A stretch of 13,620 bases of DNA, from the NCBI GenBank assembly GCA_007120745.1, contig SKNC01000052.1, positions 1-13,620 of the forward strand, in the 5' to 3' direction. Position 1 is the stretch's first letter. Every line of letters begins with the position of its first letter. The position numbers and the translations under genes are program-made. The DNA is from Bacillota bacterium. GTDB taxonomy: Bacteria; Bacillota; Dethiobacteria; SKNC01. Under the pieces are notes generated by a model. The model saw nothing but the letters and a program-made list of their open reading frames with translations, searched no databases and was not told where the DNA came from. Of the stretch, positions 1 to 8,145 are shown one piece after another.

Positions 1-202
1 CCTTCACTTTATCAATCACATCTCTTTTTACCGTGAAGGACACAATTTTCTCCATAAAATTTAGTATAGCCAGGTAGTCCACTTTCTTCTCTTCACAGGC
101 ACAGGGAAATCCCTGAATCACTGCCTCATTACATTCCTGCTCTGCTGCATTGGGAAGCTTCTTAATCAATTGTTCACATACAAAAATGTTAAGCTTCTTC
201 AT
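1..202 (-). CDS. Unrecognised Cys-containing protein, partial (C-terminus outside window)
   Basis: This minus-strand frame begins with ATG at 200-202 and stays open for 67 codons to the left edge. The start is supported by a GGTGGAGG Shine-Dalgarno sequence 3 nt before the ATG. It overlaps the last 14 nt of the methyltransferase-like gene, so it looks like the third, translationally coupled gene of the corrinoid operon. The visible N-terminus starts MKKLNIFVCEQLIKKLPN and contains four Cys residues, including a CxC pair (FPCACEEKK, around residues 32-40). There is no signal peptide or membrane segment. I do not recognise the family. Position suggests a role with the corrinoid methyltransferase pair, but that is inference only. 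Confidence 0.7.
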   Translation of the reverse strand, partial: MKKLNIFVCEQLIKKLPNAAEQECNEAVIQGFPCACEEKKVDYLAILNFMEKIVSFTVKRDVIDKVK

Positions 203-1253
203 AGTCCTCCACCCAATGTAACGGATAATTTCCCCATCGCTGCACTGCCTCAGATATTTCCATCAGAATGTCCTCCGATACTGACCAGGGGATTTCTCCG
301 CTGTCCTCAGAAAGAATAAAGCCTCCCCCTGGGCCTGCCCCGGCAATCAGGCTTTTCACGCGCTCTTCAACCTGCCCGGGTAGCCAGTTCACCATGTCCA
401 GGGCATTTAAATTCCCAATCAGGCAGACCTTTTCCCGGGCGGACTCCTTTATTTTATCCAGCGGATCTTTGGAGCTGATACCCAATCCCGATGTGCCTGT
501 ATTTATAATCTCATCCATCACCGGCAGGGTAATCCCTGAAGCCAGGTGCACTGCGGTAGGACCCTTAATGCGTTTCAGCGTCCTCCTGGCCACCGGATAT
601 CCCGTTTCCATATACAGCTCTTTCTCAATGATGGTTGGGGAAGCCAGGGGATCAAAATAACAGATAGCCGTTGCCCCTGCGCCCAGCTGGGCATTGGCCC
701 AGTTAACACAAAATTCTTCATTAACCCTCATAAGCATATTAAAGGAATCTCTATCAAAATATAGAAGCTGTAAGTACTGTTCAAAGCCCAGCTGCAGCAC
801 CGGCTGTGAAAAGGGAGATATCACCACTCCCACAATGGGAGCACTGACTCCCAGATATTCCCTCAGCAATTTGGTGGCCTCCAGCACCTTACGCAGGCAC
901 GGCTGCTCATGAAATTTTGGAATTTCAAGGTGGGATATTTGCTGTATAGACCTTAAGATCGGTTCCGTTGAATTGGGCGGCCCGTTATCCCTAAAGACCA
1001 CTTCCCCACCCCAGGCCTCATATTCAACGGTGCCGTAAAAGAAAGCGCTGGCATTATCATGTTTATACTTTTCCCTCATCAGCAGTTGGCCCCTGACCAC
1101 ATTCTCAGCGCAGGACAGGTATTCCCGAATGGGAATTTGGAGCTCTTTTGCGCCATATATAGTCAGCGACAAAAACAGGGGAACCCGGTCAGGCTCATTA
1201 TGCCCCATGGTGGTAAATACCCTGTCCAGGGAAGTCAGGTTCTTTTTACCCAT
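189..1253 (-). CDS. UroD-fold corrinoid methyltransferase homologue (MtaA/CmuA-like)
   Basis: The 354-residue product opens with the pattern typical of the uroporphyrinogen decarboxylase/MtaA superfamily (LDRVFTTMGHNEPDRVPLF). Members of this branch move methyl groups between a corrinoid protein and a thiol or pterin acceptor. Family-like segments follow in order: HLASGI (His236), KDPLDKIKE, LIGNLNALDMV and GGGFILSEDSGEIP. In MtaA/MtbA enzymes zinc is held by an HxC pair and a later Cys. Here the His is kept, but those Cys positions read Ala238 and Ser318. ATG at 1253 is chosen because a GGGAGAGGA Shine-Dalgarno precedes it and it overlaps the upstream corrinoid gene by 8 nt; an upstream in-frame TTG at 1277 has no such site. 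The corrinoid-protein neighbour supports methyl transfer over heme synthesis. Substrate and acceptor are unknown. Confidence 0.85.
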   Translation of the reverse strand: MGKKNLTSLDRVFTTMGHNEPDRVPLFLSLTIYGAKELQIPIREYLSCAENVVRGQLLMREKYKHDNASAFFYGTVEYEAWGGEVVFRDNGPPNSTEPILRSIQQISHLEIPKFHEQPCLRKVLEATKLLREYLGVSAPIVGVVISPFSQPVLQLGFEQYLQLLYFDRDSFNMLMRVNEEFCVNWANAQLGAGATAICYFDPLASPTIIEKELYMETGYPVARRTLKRIKGPTAVHLASGITLPVMDEIINTGTSGLGISSKDPLDKIKESAREKVCLIGNLNALDMVNWLPGQVEERVKSLIAGAGPGGGFILSEDSGEIPWSVSEDILMEISEAVQRWGNYPLHWVEDYEEA

Positions 1254-1893
1254 CTTTATCCTCTCCCATACTTTCAATGACTTTTAATATATCCGACGCA
1301 TCTGTTCCCTGAGCATCTGCCCCTACACTTTCCCACAGGTGAGGGTTAAGCCGGAAGGGTGCTCCTCCCACAATAATTTTTACCTCCGCACCCTTCTCCT
1401 GCAGCAGTTCTTTCACTTTTGCCACTTCCAGGGCTGAGGAAAGCATCAGGGTGGAAATCATCAGCACTTCTACCCTGTTTTCCAAAGCCATCTGTGCCAA
1501 TTTTTCCACCTCCAAACCCTGCCCTAAATCTATAATTTCGTATCCGTTAGACTTTAAAATGGAAGAAACAATTTTCTTTCCCAGGGAGTGCTGGTCTTTC
1601 AATACAGCCACTGCAATACGGGGCGTATCTTTTCTTTCCCCCTGAGACCGGGGAAGATAATCTTCAAATAATTCTTCGCACAAAACACCGCTCATATAAA
1701 CCTGTGACAGCGAAACGATTCCCTCCTGCCAGCCGTCACCAATCCTCTGCAGAGACTGGTTGATTATGGTTTCCAGCTGTTTAAAATCTTGGTCCCGGCT
1801 GTAATGTTCCCGTAAAACTTCTGCCGCCTTAATGCGGTTAATTGAAAGCAGCGCCCTTTGAAACTCCTGAATTTTTTCTTCTACGTTTTGCAT
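1246..1893 (-). CDS. Corrinoid (B12)-binding methyltransferase protein, MtaC/MtbC-like
   Basis: This is a two-domain cobamide-binding protein of 215 residues. A helical cap (B12-binding-2 type, about residues 5-88) is followed by a Rossmann-like B12-binding domain (about 91-210). The signature DxHxxG appears as DQHSLG at residues 100-105, with His102 expected to be the lower axial cobalt ligand. The later S-L-rich segment (STLMLSSALEV) and GG pair (VGGAPF) also fit the family. Such proteins shuttle a methyl group from a substrate-specific methyltransferase to a second methyltransferase, which fits the UroD-fold gene overlapping its 3' end. ATG at 1893 has AGGGGGT with 8-nt spacing. In-frame starts further upstream (ATG 1917, ATG 1947, GTG 1956) have weaker ribosome sites. 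No substrate:corrinoid methyltransferase gene is visible in the window. Confidence 0.9.
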   Translation of the reverse strand: MQNVEEKIQEFQRALLSINRIKAAEVLREHYSRDQDFKQLETIINQSLQRIGDGWQEGIVSLSQVYMSGVLCEELFEDYLPRSQGERKDTPRIAVAVLKDQHSLGKKIVSSILKSNGYEIIDLGQGLEVEKLAQMALENRVEVLMISTLMLSSALEVAKVKELLQEKGAEVKIIVGGAPFRLNPHLWESVGADAQGTDASDILKVIESMGEDKDG

Positions 1894-2014
1894 TCCCTGT
1901 ACCCCCTGGTATGACATATCTTCTACAAAAATTAGACCCCTTACCATACAATTCACTTCTTCTTTCTACGATATCCAATGAACCACATCCCTACGACATA
2001 TGATTAAACATGCA

Positions 2015-3595
2015 TCATTTCCCTGGAAACATTTGCTCTTCCAAAACTTTTAGAAAAACCTCCACCAGACTGGGGTCAAACTGCGTTCCGGAACATTTCT
2101 TCAGTTCCTTCACCGCCTCCTCCTCACTTCCGGCCTTCCGGTACGGGCGGTCACTGGTCATGGCATCAAAGGCATCTACGATAGAAAATATTCTGCATTC
2201 TACGGGAATTTCATCTCCCTTAATACCCAGGGGATATCCCTGTCCGTTCCACCATTCATGGTGTTTCAATATTAAATAAGCTGCACTGGAAAGATCCTCA
2301 GAAGCCAGGGCGATGCGGAACCCTTTTTCGGGATGCTGGTTAACTATTTCCCGTTCCACAGAAGTTAACGGCCCTTTTTTATATAAAATGTGGTCTTCTA
2401 TGCCCACATTTCCCAGATCGTGTACCCTGGTCAGCAGGAGCAATGCATCTTTTTGCTCGGAAGAAAGACCAATCTTACCGGCGGCTTTTTGACACAGCAC
2501 AGCCAGCCTCCGACTGCGGCCCTGGGTAATATTATCCCGCTCCGCCATGGCTGCCATCAAGGCATTGAGTATCTGAGCTCTTACCCCGGTGCCCTTACTA
2601 AGTTTGCTGCGGTACATCTGGTCGTCCGCCTGTTTAAAGGTGCTGTGAAGTGAGCAGCTGCTTTCCGCCACTGCCATTCCTAAAGAAATACTCAGGGGCA
2701 GCTCCGGCTGCTCCTGGTTATGCTTTTCAACCAAAGAATGAATGCGGCTTATAATTTTTTCCCCGGAATTTTTTTTGGTTCGCGGCAGAAGCACGGAAAA
2801 TTCATCCCCCCCGATACGGGCTACAATGTCCGAGGAGCGAAAGGATTTCTTCAAAATAGATGCGCAGGCTTTGATGAGGTCATCCCCCCGGTCGTGTCCA
2901 ATGGTGTCATTAATCATTTTTAAACCATCCACGTCCGCAGTAATAATGGTTACCGGATATTCTCTGCTGCCGCTCAGGCGCCGTATCTCCTCTTCAAAAA
3001 AAGTCCGGTTGTACAGGCCGGTAAGCTGGTCGTGCAGGCTCAGGTGCCTCAACTGCTCCTCTACCTTCTTCCGTTCTGTAAGATCCACAATACTTACCAG
3101 CACCCGGGAATATGTATCTTCATATCCTGAAGCAGCAGCCCAGGAAAACTGAACCTCCAGGGAATCTCCCTTCAGGGATAAATGGGTTTTCTCCGTGACC
3201 AGCTCCCTTTTCCCCTCTACCATGGCAAGCAGGATGTCAATAAAATTCTCATAGGAATTCTCCGAAAATATTTTTCTTATTCCAAAAAAGAACTCTTTTT
3301 TGCTCCGGGCTTTGTAAAGTTTAAGAACGCTTCTGTTAATCTCCACCACTCTCACAAGACCGGCCAGTTCCTTTACCAGCTCTTTATGACTTATAAAATA
3401 AGACGCCAGGTCATTTATTCCCTGGGCTTTCATGGAGTCAATTCGCTGTTTTACCTCCGAACAATCCTCTACCCACAGAGGAGTGGGACACTCTTCAAAC
3501 AGCTGACGGTATCTCAGCTCACTCTTCCCAGGGGAATCATATTTCTTTGTCGATACCTCATGAGAGGTCATGTGTACGTTTTTTTCAGGAAACAT
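2015..3595 (-). CDS. PAS-GGDEF-HD-GYP c-di-GMP protein with degenerate HD-GYP
   Basis: The 526-residue cytoplasmic protein has a PAS-like sensor (about residues 26-175, ending VSIVDLTERKK), a GGDEF domain (about 182-340) and an HD-GYP domain (about 345-520). The GGDEF signature is intact at 262-266, with an RxxD inhibitory-site motif (RSSD, 253-256) five residues before it, so diguanylate cyclase activity is plausible. In the HD-GYP part the HD pair (392-393), the HP His (421), HHE (445-447) and a later Asp (474) remain. However, the first metal-ligand His is Arg360, the HDxGK Lys is Asn396 and the DGxGYP Asp is Asn450. Phosphodiesterase activity is therefore doubtful. Start ATG follows an AAAGGAG site. 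It lies 50 bp downstream of its longer paralogue, very likely in one transcript. Confidence 0.92.
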   Translation of the reverse strand: MFPEKNVHMTSHEVSTKKYDSPGKSELRYRQLFEECPTPLWVEDCSEVKQRIDSMKAQGINDLASYFISHKELVKELAGLVRVVEINRSVLKLYKARSKKEFFFGIRKIFSENSYENFIDILLAMVEGKRELVTEKTHLSLKGDSLEVQFSWAAASGYEDTYSRVLVSIVDLTERKKVEEQLRHLSLHDQLTGLYNRTFFEEEIRRLSGSREYPVTIITADVDGLKMINDTIGHDRGDDLIKACASILKKSFRSSDIVARIGGDEFSVLLPRTKKNSGEKIISRIHSLVEKHNQEQPELPLSISLGMAVAESSCSLHSTFKQADDQMYRSKLSKGTGVRAQILNALMAAMAERDNITQGRSRRLAVLCQKAAGKIGLSSEQKDALLLLTRVHDLGNVGIEDHILYKKGPLTSVEREIVNQHPEKGFRIALASEDLSSAAYLILKHHEWWNGQGYPLGIKGDEIPVECRIFSIVDAFDAMTSDRPYRKAGSEEEAVKELKKCSGTQFDPSLVEVFLKVLEEQMFPGK

Positions 3596-3645
3596 AAATA
3601 CTCACTCCTTTGATTACGCTGGATCCCTTCTGTTCCCCCTGAAAT

Positions 3646-5955
3646 TTATTGGAAAACGATACCTGCTTCCTGGTTCATTTCCTCATCTATAATCTCAAAG
3701 AATATGTCCAGCAGCTCCGGATCAAACTGTCTCCCGGAGCATTTTTTCAGTTCCTTCAAGGCTTCATCAACACTTTTGGCCTTCCGGTACGGCCGGTCGT
3801 TGGTCATGGCATCAAAGGCATCTACAATGGCTAAAATGCGGCACTCCACCGGTATTTCTTTTCCCTTCAGGCCCAGGGGATACCCGCTGCCGTCCCATTT
3901 CTCGTGATGTTTTAGAATTAAGTCCGCCACCCTAAACAAATCTGTAGAGGAAGCTGCAATTTTGTAACCCTTTTCCGGATGCTGGCGCATGATTTCCCAT
4001 TCTTCCGAGGTTAACGGACCTTCTTTAAATAAAATATGGTCAGGAATCCCCACTTTCCCCAGGTCATGCACCTGAGACAGCAGGGCTAAATCGGAGAGTT
4101 TCCGTGAGGACAAACCTATCCTTTCCCCCATTTTTTTAGTCAGTACCGAGAGCCTTTCCGCATGTCCCTTGGTTATGAAATCTCTTTCCCCCAGGGTAGT
4201 CAGCAGGGCATCAATGATTTGGGACCTTATGCCGGTACCCTGGTACAGCTTGTCCCTGTACATGTTGTCATCCGCTTCTTTAAAGGTTTCTTCCAGGGGT
4301 TGATCCTCATTCTCTGCCACAGCCATCCCAATGGAAATGCTCAAAGGAAGATGAGAATCATTTTCATTGTAATCATCCACCCTGGAACGAATTCGCTTCA
4401 CAATTTTTTCCCCGGTTTTTTCATCGGTGCGGGGCAGGATGGCAGCAAACTCATCTCCTCCTACCCGGGCCAGGTAATCAGAACTCCGCAGGGACTGCTC
4501 CAAAATAGCTGCACACCCTTTTAACAGCTCATCTCCCCGGTTGGTTCCCAAGGTATCGTTTATAAATTTCAGGCCGTCCAGGTCTGTAGTTATAATGGTT
4601 ATTGGGTATTCATAACTGTTGTTCAACCGCCTCAGCTGCTGGTCGAAATAGTTTCTATTGTACATGCCGGTCAGCTGGTCAAAAAGGCTCAGCTGCTTCA
4701 GCTGGCTTTCATATAATTTATATTCGGAAATATCTCTGATAAAAAACACCACTTCATTGATACCGCTGGCACTTACCCGGGCCTCAAATTCCAGTTTCCC
4801 CGCAGGGGTATCCAGGTTGTATTGAATGACCTGCAGTTTGGAGGTCCTGAGGGCTTTTTCAATACAGGACAAGAATTTCTCCGCCAGTTCTTTCGGCATG
4901 ACCTCCATGAGAGTTTTACCCAGCAGCTCTTCCTGCGGAAGAATCAGCTTGTCCTCATCCCGGGTCAATATATCCAGATACCTTCCTTCACGGTCAAAGC
5001 GCATCAGCATATCAGGAACACATTTCACAATGGATGAATTCAAAGCTTCGCTGGTTTTCAAAGCATTTTCCAGCTGTTTCAGTTCTGTAATATCCTGATT
5101 TATAATGACAGCCAGCTGAACATTGCCCTCTTCATCCAGCACAGGAGCCGTATAATTGATAATGACTTTTTTCTTTCCATCGCACGCTTCAATCTCCAGC
5201 ATCTCGTCTACTATGGTAACACCCTCGCTGAGAGTATGGGTCAGCGACCAGTTATCCCAGTCAATATCCTCCCCCGAAGGAAGCCTCCGGGCACAAAACC
5301 GTCCATACTCCTTCTGTCCCATAAAGGGCTCCATTCCCCATATCTGCTTGCCCCTGGGATTCCCCCGGATCAGGACTCCGTCTTTATCCGCAATCCAAAC
5401 TCCGACAGGCAGTATATCCAGTATTTTTTGAAGAAGGGTCTCCCGACTTCCCAGGGCCTTGTTCATTTTAGCCAGAAGGCAGCCCTGCTGTTCCAGCTCT
5501 TTTTCATAGTCCAGCAGAGCCGTTTCAACCTGTTTATAGTGAGTGATATCCCGGCCTGAGACCACAACCCCCCCGATTTTTCCTCCCTTTAAAAGAATGG
5601 GGCTGAAAACAAATTCAATATCCACGGGATCAACCGGGTTATCAGTCTGCATCTCACAGGTAAAACGTTCCCCCTGTAACGCCCTGTCATAATAACCTTT
5701 CCACAAGTCAATCTGCTCATCAGGAACCCCGTGCACGAAAACCGAATGGCCTTTTTCCAGGGATTGACCTGTGCAGTTTTCAAAGTACCCGTTAAACTTA
5801 GAATTTCCGTAAATTAAACGGTACTGGGGATCTACTGCCCAGACAAAGTCCTGACAGTTTTCAAGAATCGCCTCCGGCGGAATTCCTTTTTTCTTTAATT
5901 CTGGTACTTTTTCCACTTTGGCAGGATACTTCTGCTTCTTATTATCCGGTAACAT
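3646..5955 (-). CDS. PAS(3)-GGDEF-HD-GYP bifunctional c-di-GMP enzyme
   Basis: The 769-residue protein has no membrane segment. Three PAS-type sensor domains (about residues 28-140, 172-292 and 302-410; the first two end in RDITHYK and QDITELK) precede a GGDEF domain (about 422-575) and an HD-GYP domain (about 580-755). The GGDEF motif is at 499-503 with an RSSD inhibitory site just before. HD-GYP residues are canonical: His598, His630-Asp631, Lys634, His659, His683-His684, DGSGYP (688-693) and Asp712. Both cyclase and phosphodiesterase activity are therefore possible. ATG at 5955 is chosen because AGGAGG lies 7-8 nt upstream; an in-frame GTG at 5973 would sit upstream of that Shine-Dalgarno. 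Two motility-sigma-like promoters lie upstream. It is the paralogue of the next gene downstream. Confidence 0.95.
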   Translation of the reverse strand: MLPDNKKQKYPAKVEKVPELKKKGIPPEAILENCQDFVWAVDPQYRLIYGNSKFNGYFENCTGQSLEKGHSVFVHGVPDEQIDLWKGYYDRALQGERFTCEMQTDNPVDPVDIEFVFSPILLKGGKIGGVVVSGRDITHYKQVETALLDYEKELEQQGCLLAKMNKALGSRETLLQKILDILPVGVWIADKDGVLIRGNPRGKQIWGMEPFMGQKEYGRFCARRLPSGEDIDWDNWSLTHTLSEGVTIVDEMLEIEACDGKKKVIINYTAPVLDEEGNVQLAVIINQDITELKQLENALKTSEALNSSIVKCVPDMLMRFDREGRYLDILTRDEDKLILPQEELLGKTLMEVMPKELAEKFLSCIEKALRTSKLQVIQYNLDTPAGKLEFEARVSASGINEVVFFIRDISEYKLYESQLKQLSLFDQLTGMYNRNYFDQQLRRLNNSYEYPITIITTDLDGLKFINDTLGTNRGDELLKGCAAILEQSLRSSDYLARVGGDEFAAILPRTDEKTGEKIVKRIRSRVDDYNENDSHLPLSISIGMAVAENEDQPLEETFKEADDNMYRDKLYQGTGIRSQIIDALLTTLGERDFITKGHAERLSVLTKKMGERIGLSSRKLSDLALLSQVHDLGKVGIPDHILFKEGPLTSEEWEIMRQHPEKGYKIAASSTDLFRVADLILKHHEKWDGSGYPLGLKGKEIPVECRILAIVDAFDAMTNDRPYRKAKSVDEALKELKKCSGRQFDPELLDIFFEIIDEEMNQEAGIVFQ

Positions 5956-6044
5956 AAATTGCCCTCCTGTCACTTCCCAGCTTATATTCTAAATTTTCTA
6001 AATAATCTCCTCAATTTCCAGGTGTTTCGTTTTCCCTATCAATG

Positions 6045-6071
6045 TAATCGGCAGAAACTAAGAAAACTGTA
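6045..6071 (-). promoter_or_regulatory. Candidate sigma-28 (SigD/FliA-type) promoter, proximal copy
   Basis: On the minus strand the sequence reads TACAGTTT (6071-6064), 11 nt, then GCCGATTA (6052-6045). The FliA-type consensus is TAAAGTTT-N11-GCCGATAA, so it matches 7/8 at each element with the exact spacing. It lies about 90 bp before the start codon of the PAS-GGDEF-HD-GYP gene. A second copy lies 74 bp upstream. Transcription start has not been shown. Confidence 0.55.
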
Positions 6072-6118
6072 GTCAATAGAACCGCCCCTTTAATTACTCA
6101 GCCTTTCCGTACTGTATT

Positions 6119-6145
6119 TAATCGACAGAAATTAGGGAAACTGTA
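6119..6145 (-). promoter_or_regulatory. Candidate sigma-28 promoter, distal copy
   Basis: The minus strand reads TACAGTTT (6145-6138), 11 nt, then GTCGATTA (6126-6119). This matches the FliA-type consensus 7/8 at -35 and 6/8 at -10. It repeats the proximal element at a 74-bp offset, and the 28-bp units agree at 23 positions. The T in the -10 makes it the weaker copy. Confidence 0.4.
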
Positions 6146-6196
6146 CTGAAAAAGGGAAATAAATTGTTAATTCCTGTATTTGATTTTAAAATTAAG

Positions 6197-6219
6197 TAAA
6201 AAAAAAGAGCCTGAGCTCT
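6197..6219 (-). terminator. Intrinsic terminator after the terpene synthase gene
   Basis: Read on the minus strand, a 5-bp stem AGAGC/GCTCT with a TCAG loop (6219-6206) is followed directly by a run of eight or nine T. It starts 15 bp after the stop codon of the YtpB-like gene. The stem is short but the T tract is strong. It separates this unit from the promoters of the c-di-GMP genes. Confidence 0.75.
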
Positions 6220-6234
6220 ATTTGAATACTTTGA

Positions 6235-7308
6235 TTACATTACTTTAATTTTCCGCAGCATCCGGCAGAACCGGTACATCCCGGGCACATCGCTCCCCGC
6301 CTGTACCATCAGTTCCTGGGCAGTCCCCAAAAGTCCCTGCCCCTCCACCTTGGGGTCCGATAGGTACATGGCCAGAAGGCCCTTTACAACCAGGGTATGA
6401 AAATCCGGCCGGGGAAGCCGTGAAGCGCTTTCCAGGGATTTTTCCAGGAAAAACCCCAGCCGCTCCCGGCACTGCTCCTGGTCTATATAATAGTTAACAA
6501 AGTTCAAGTCCTGGTGGGCCCGGTCCTCCTGCTGGTCGATGAAATAATCCAGCAGGATATGAAGCCCGCAAATCCAGGGAAAGTAGCTTCCATAAATTCG
6601 CTCCCCCTCCTCCGGGGTAAGGCCCTCTTTCCCCGCTGCCGCCATGAGCATGAACACCCCCAGGGTGGAACCCGCCGCAGCGGAAAACTCCCACCAGTAT
6701 ATTCCGGGGGTTTTCTCCACGTGCCGCTGAAACCACTGCACCAGCTTTTCCTCCCGCACCCGAAGGTCCAGGTGCTTGTATACCTGCAGGTCCCCGTACA
6801 GGGAAATCAGCTCCACGCACTTTTCCCGGACACTTCCGTACCCGGGAAGCTCATAAACCCCCTGCCTGGTTTTATCCACCAGAGCCGCCAGGTAGCCGCC
6901 GTCCTCTTCCAGGGGATAACAGCGGTAGTAATCTCCCCCGGGAATCCCCCCCGCAGTGTCTACCGCCTCAATCATGGAAAGGTGCAGCTGCCGGAAGGCC
7001 TCCTCCTGACCGCAGCTCACCCGGTCGCACAAATTGTCCAGGTAATCACTGATGGTCTGCAGGGCAACAATGGACGAAACCAGCACCTTGATTTTCTCCG
7101 GGGTATAAAGGGCATAGATGCTCCCCCCCTGACAGTGGAAGCGCTTGTCCCGGATGCTGGCCAGAGCCTGGTTTTTCAGCTCCCCCTCCGGGCAGGAGGC
7201 CAGATATTTTTTCCACTCCCCCAGTTCCCGGTCCACCAGGGGAAAAACACCCGTTACAAAACGGGTGAGGGTATGTAACTGCTGTGCTTCTTTTTTTAAA
7301 TTAATCAT
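6235..7308 (-). CDS. ytpB: YtpB-family (DUF2600) tetraprenyl-beta-curcumene synthase-like protein
   Basis: The 357-residue product matches the YtpB/DUF2600 family along its length. Characterised members cyclise heptaprenyl diphosphate to C35 tetraprenyl-beta-curcumene, a precursor of sesquarterpenes. Visible family signatures are SIRDKRFHCQGG (51-62), the Asp-rich SDYLDNLCDR (87-96), GGDYY (124-128), LQVYKH (174-179), WWEF (205-208), GSTLG (213-217) and GLHILLDYFIDQQEDR (248-263), a second Asp-rich helix expected near the diphosphate/Mg site. There is no signal peptide or membrane segment. Length fits the family. The ATG has an AAGGAG about 15 nt upstream, longer than ideal, but no better in-frame start was seen. 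It is downstream of a rhomboid gene on the same strand. Activity on a C35 substrate is inferred from family. Confidence 0.9.
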   Translation of the reverse strand: MINLKKEAQQLHTLTRFVTGVFPLVDRELGEWKKYLASCPEGELKNQALASIRDKRFHCQGGSIYALYTPEKIKVLVSSIVALQTISDYLDNLCDRVSCGQEEAFRQLHLSMIEAVDTAGGIPGGDYYRCYPLEEDGGYLAALVDKTRQGVYELPGYGSVREKCVELISLYGDLQVYKHLDLRVREEKLVQWFQRHVEKTPGIYWWEFSAAAGSTLGVFMLMAAAGKEGLTPEEGERIYGSYFPWICGLHILLDYFIDQQEDRAHQDLNFVNYYIDQEQCRERLGFFLEKSLESASRLPRPDFHTLVVKGLLAMYLSDPKVEGQGLLGTAQELMVQAGSDVPGMYRFCRMLRKIKVM

Positions 7309-7458
7309 ATTTTCTGTTGGCTGCTCCTTATTTACCTCCTGATTAAGCCTGCTTTACAAACAGGACTTTTCCTCTCCCCGGGGCACCTCCCGGTTCAATA
7401 GTTTCATTACTTATCCTTACATTCTCACCCTTATTCCGCAAAATTATTCAATCCCGGG

Positions 7459-8145
7459 TTAACAGGACCTGAGACCCAGCTTTTTAATAACAATTCCCAG
7501 CACCACTCCGCTGACGAATCCCCCCACGTGGGCCCACCAGGCAATCATCTGGGCACCGTTCCCCACCTGGGCCACAACGCTGTTGAACAGCTGCAGCAGA
7601 AACCACAAAAACAGGTATATCATGGCGGGAATCTCCAAAAATGTAAAGAATATCCCTAAGGGAACCAGCGTCACCACCCGGGCCTTGGGATACAGAATAA
7701 AGTAGGCTCCCAGCACACCGGCAATGGCCCCACTGGCCCCAATCAAGGGGATCTCTGACAGGGGAGCGGAGATGATATAAACAAAGGTAGCCGCTATCCC
7801 CATCAATATGTAAATCACCAGGTAGGTAAAGGACCCCAGGCAGTCCTCAATATTATCCCCAAATACCCACAGATACAGCATGTTCCCAATCAAGTGAAAC
7901 CAGCCTCCGTGGAGAAACATAGAGGATACCAGGGTAAGCAGGGGAGCCGGACCCACGGTAAATATATCTCCGGCCAGGATCCGGGTAATGTTCTCAGGGA
8001 TTACCCCGTAAGTAAATACAAACTCCATGGCTCCCTGCTGCCCCAGGGTCACCTGATAAAGAAATATTATAACATTGATACCAATCAGGGTATAGTTCAC
8101 CAGGGGGAATCGGCGGGACCGAATGTTATCGCGTATGGGAATCAT
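7459..8145 (-). CDS. Rhomboid-family intramembrane serine protease
   Basis: The 228-residue protein shows about six hydrophobic membrane segments from residue 17 onward. It carries the rhomboid signatures: HLIGNMLYLWVFG in the second core helix, GASGA with the catalytic Ser at 138, and AHVGGF with the catalytic His at 206. Rhomboids cleave membrane proteins within or near their transmembrane segments; the substrate here is unknown. ATG at 8145 is chosen over the adjacent GTG at 8148 because GGAGG then stands 7 nt from the start. AT-rich sequence with two TATAAT-like boxes (minus strand, about 8222-8236) lies upstream and could hold its promoter. A 150-bp spacer separates it from the terpene synthase gene, with no evident terminator, so co-transcription is possible. 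Confidence 0.93.
   Translation of the reverse strand: MIPIRDNIRSRRFPLVNYTLIGINVIIFLYQVTLGQQGAMEFVFTYGVIPENITRILAGDIFTVGPAPLLTLVSSMFLHGGWFHLIGNMLYLWVFGDNIEDCLGSFTYLVIYILMGIAATFVYIISAPLSEIPLIGASGAIAGVLGAYFILYPKARVVTLVPLGIFFTFLEIPAMIYLFLWFLLQLFNSVVAQVGNGAQMIAWWAHVGGFVSGVVLGIVIKKLGLRSC

Noticed and set aside
6514..7278. 254-codon open frame on the plus strand opposite the terpene synthase gene
   Set aside because: Antisense shadow of a GC-rich, well-recognised gene; low-complexity translation with no family pattern.
7309..7458. CCGGG/CCCGG-type pairing between the rhomboid and terpene synthase genes, considered as a terminator
   Set aside because: Short stem with no T tract in either direction; not distinguishable from chance.
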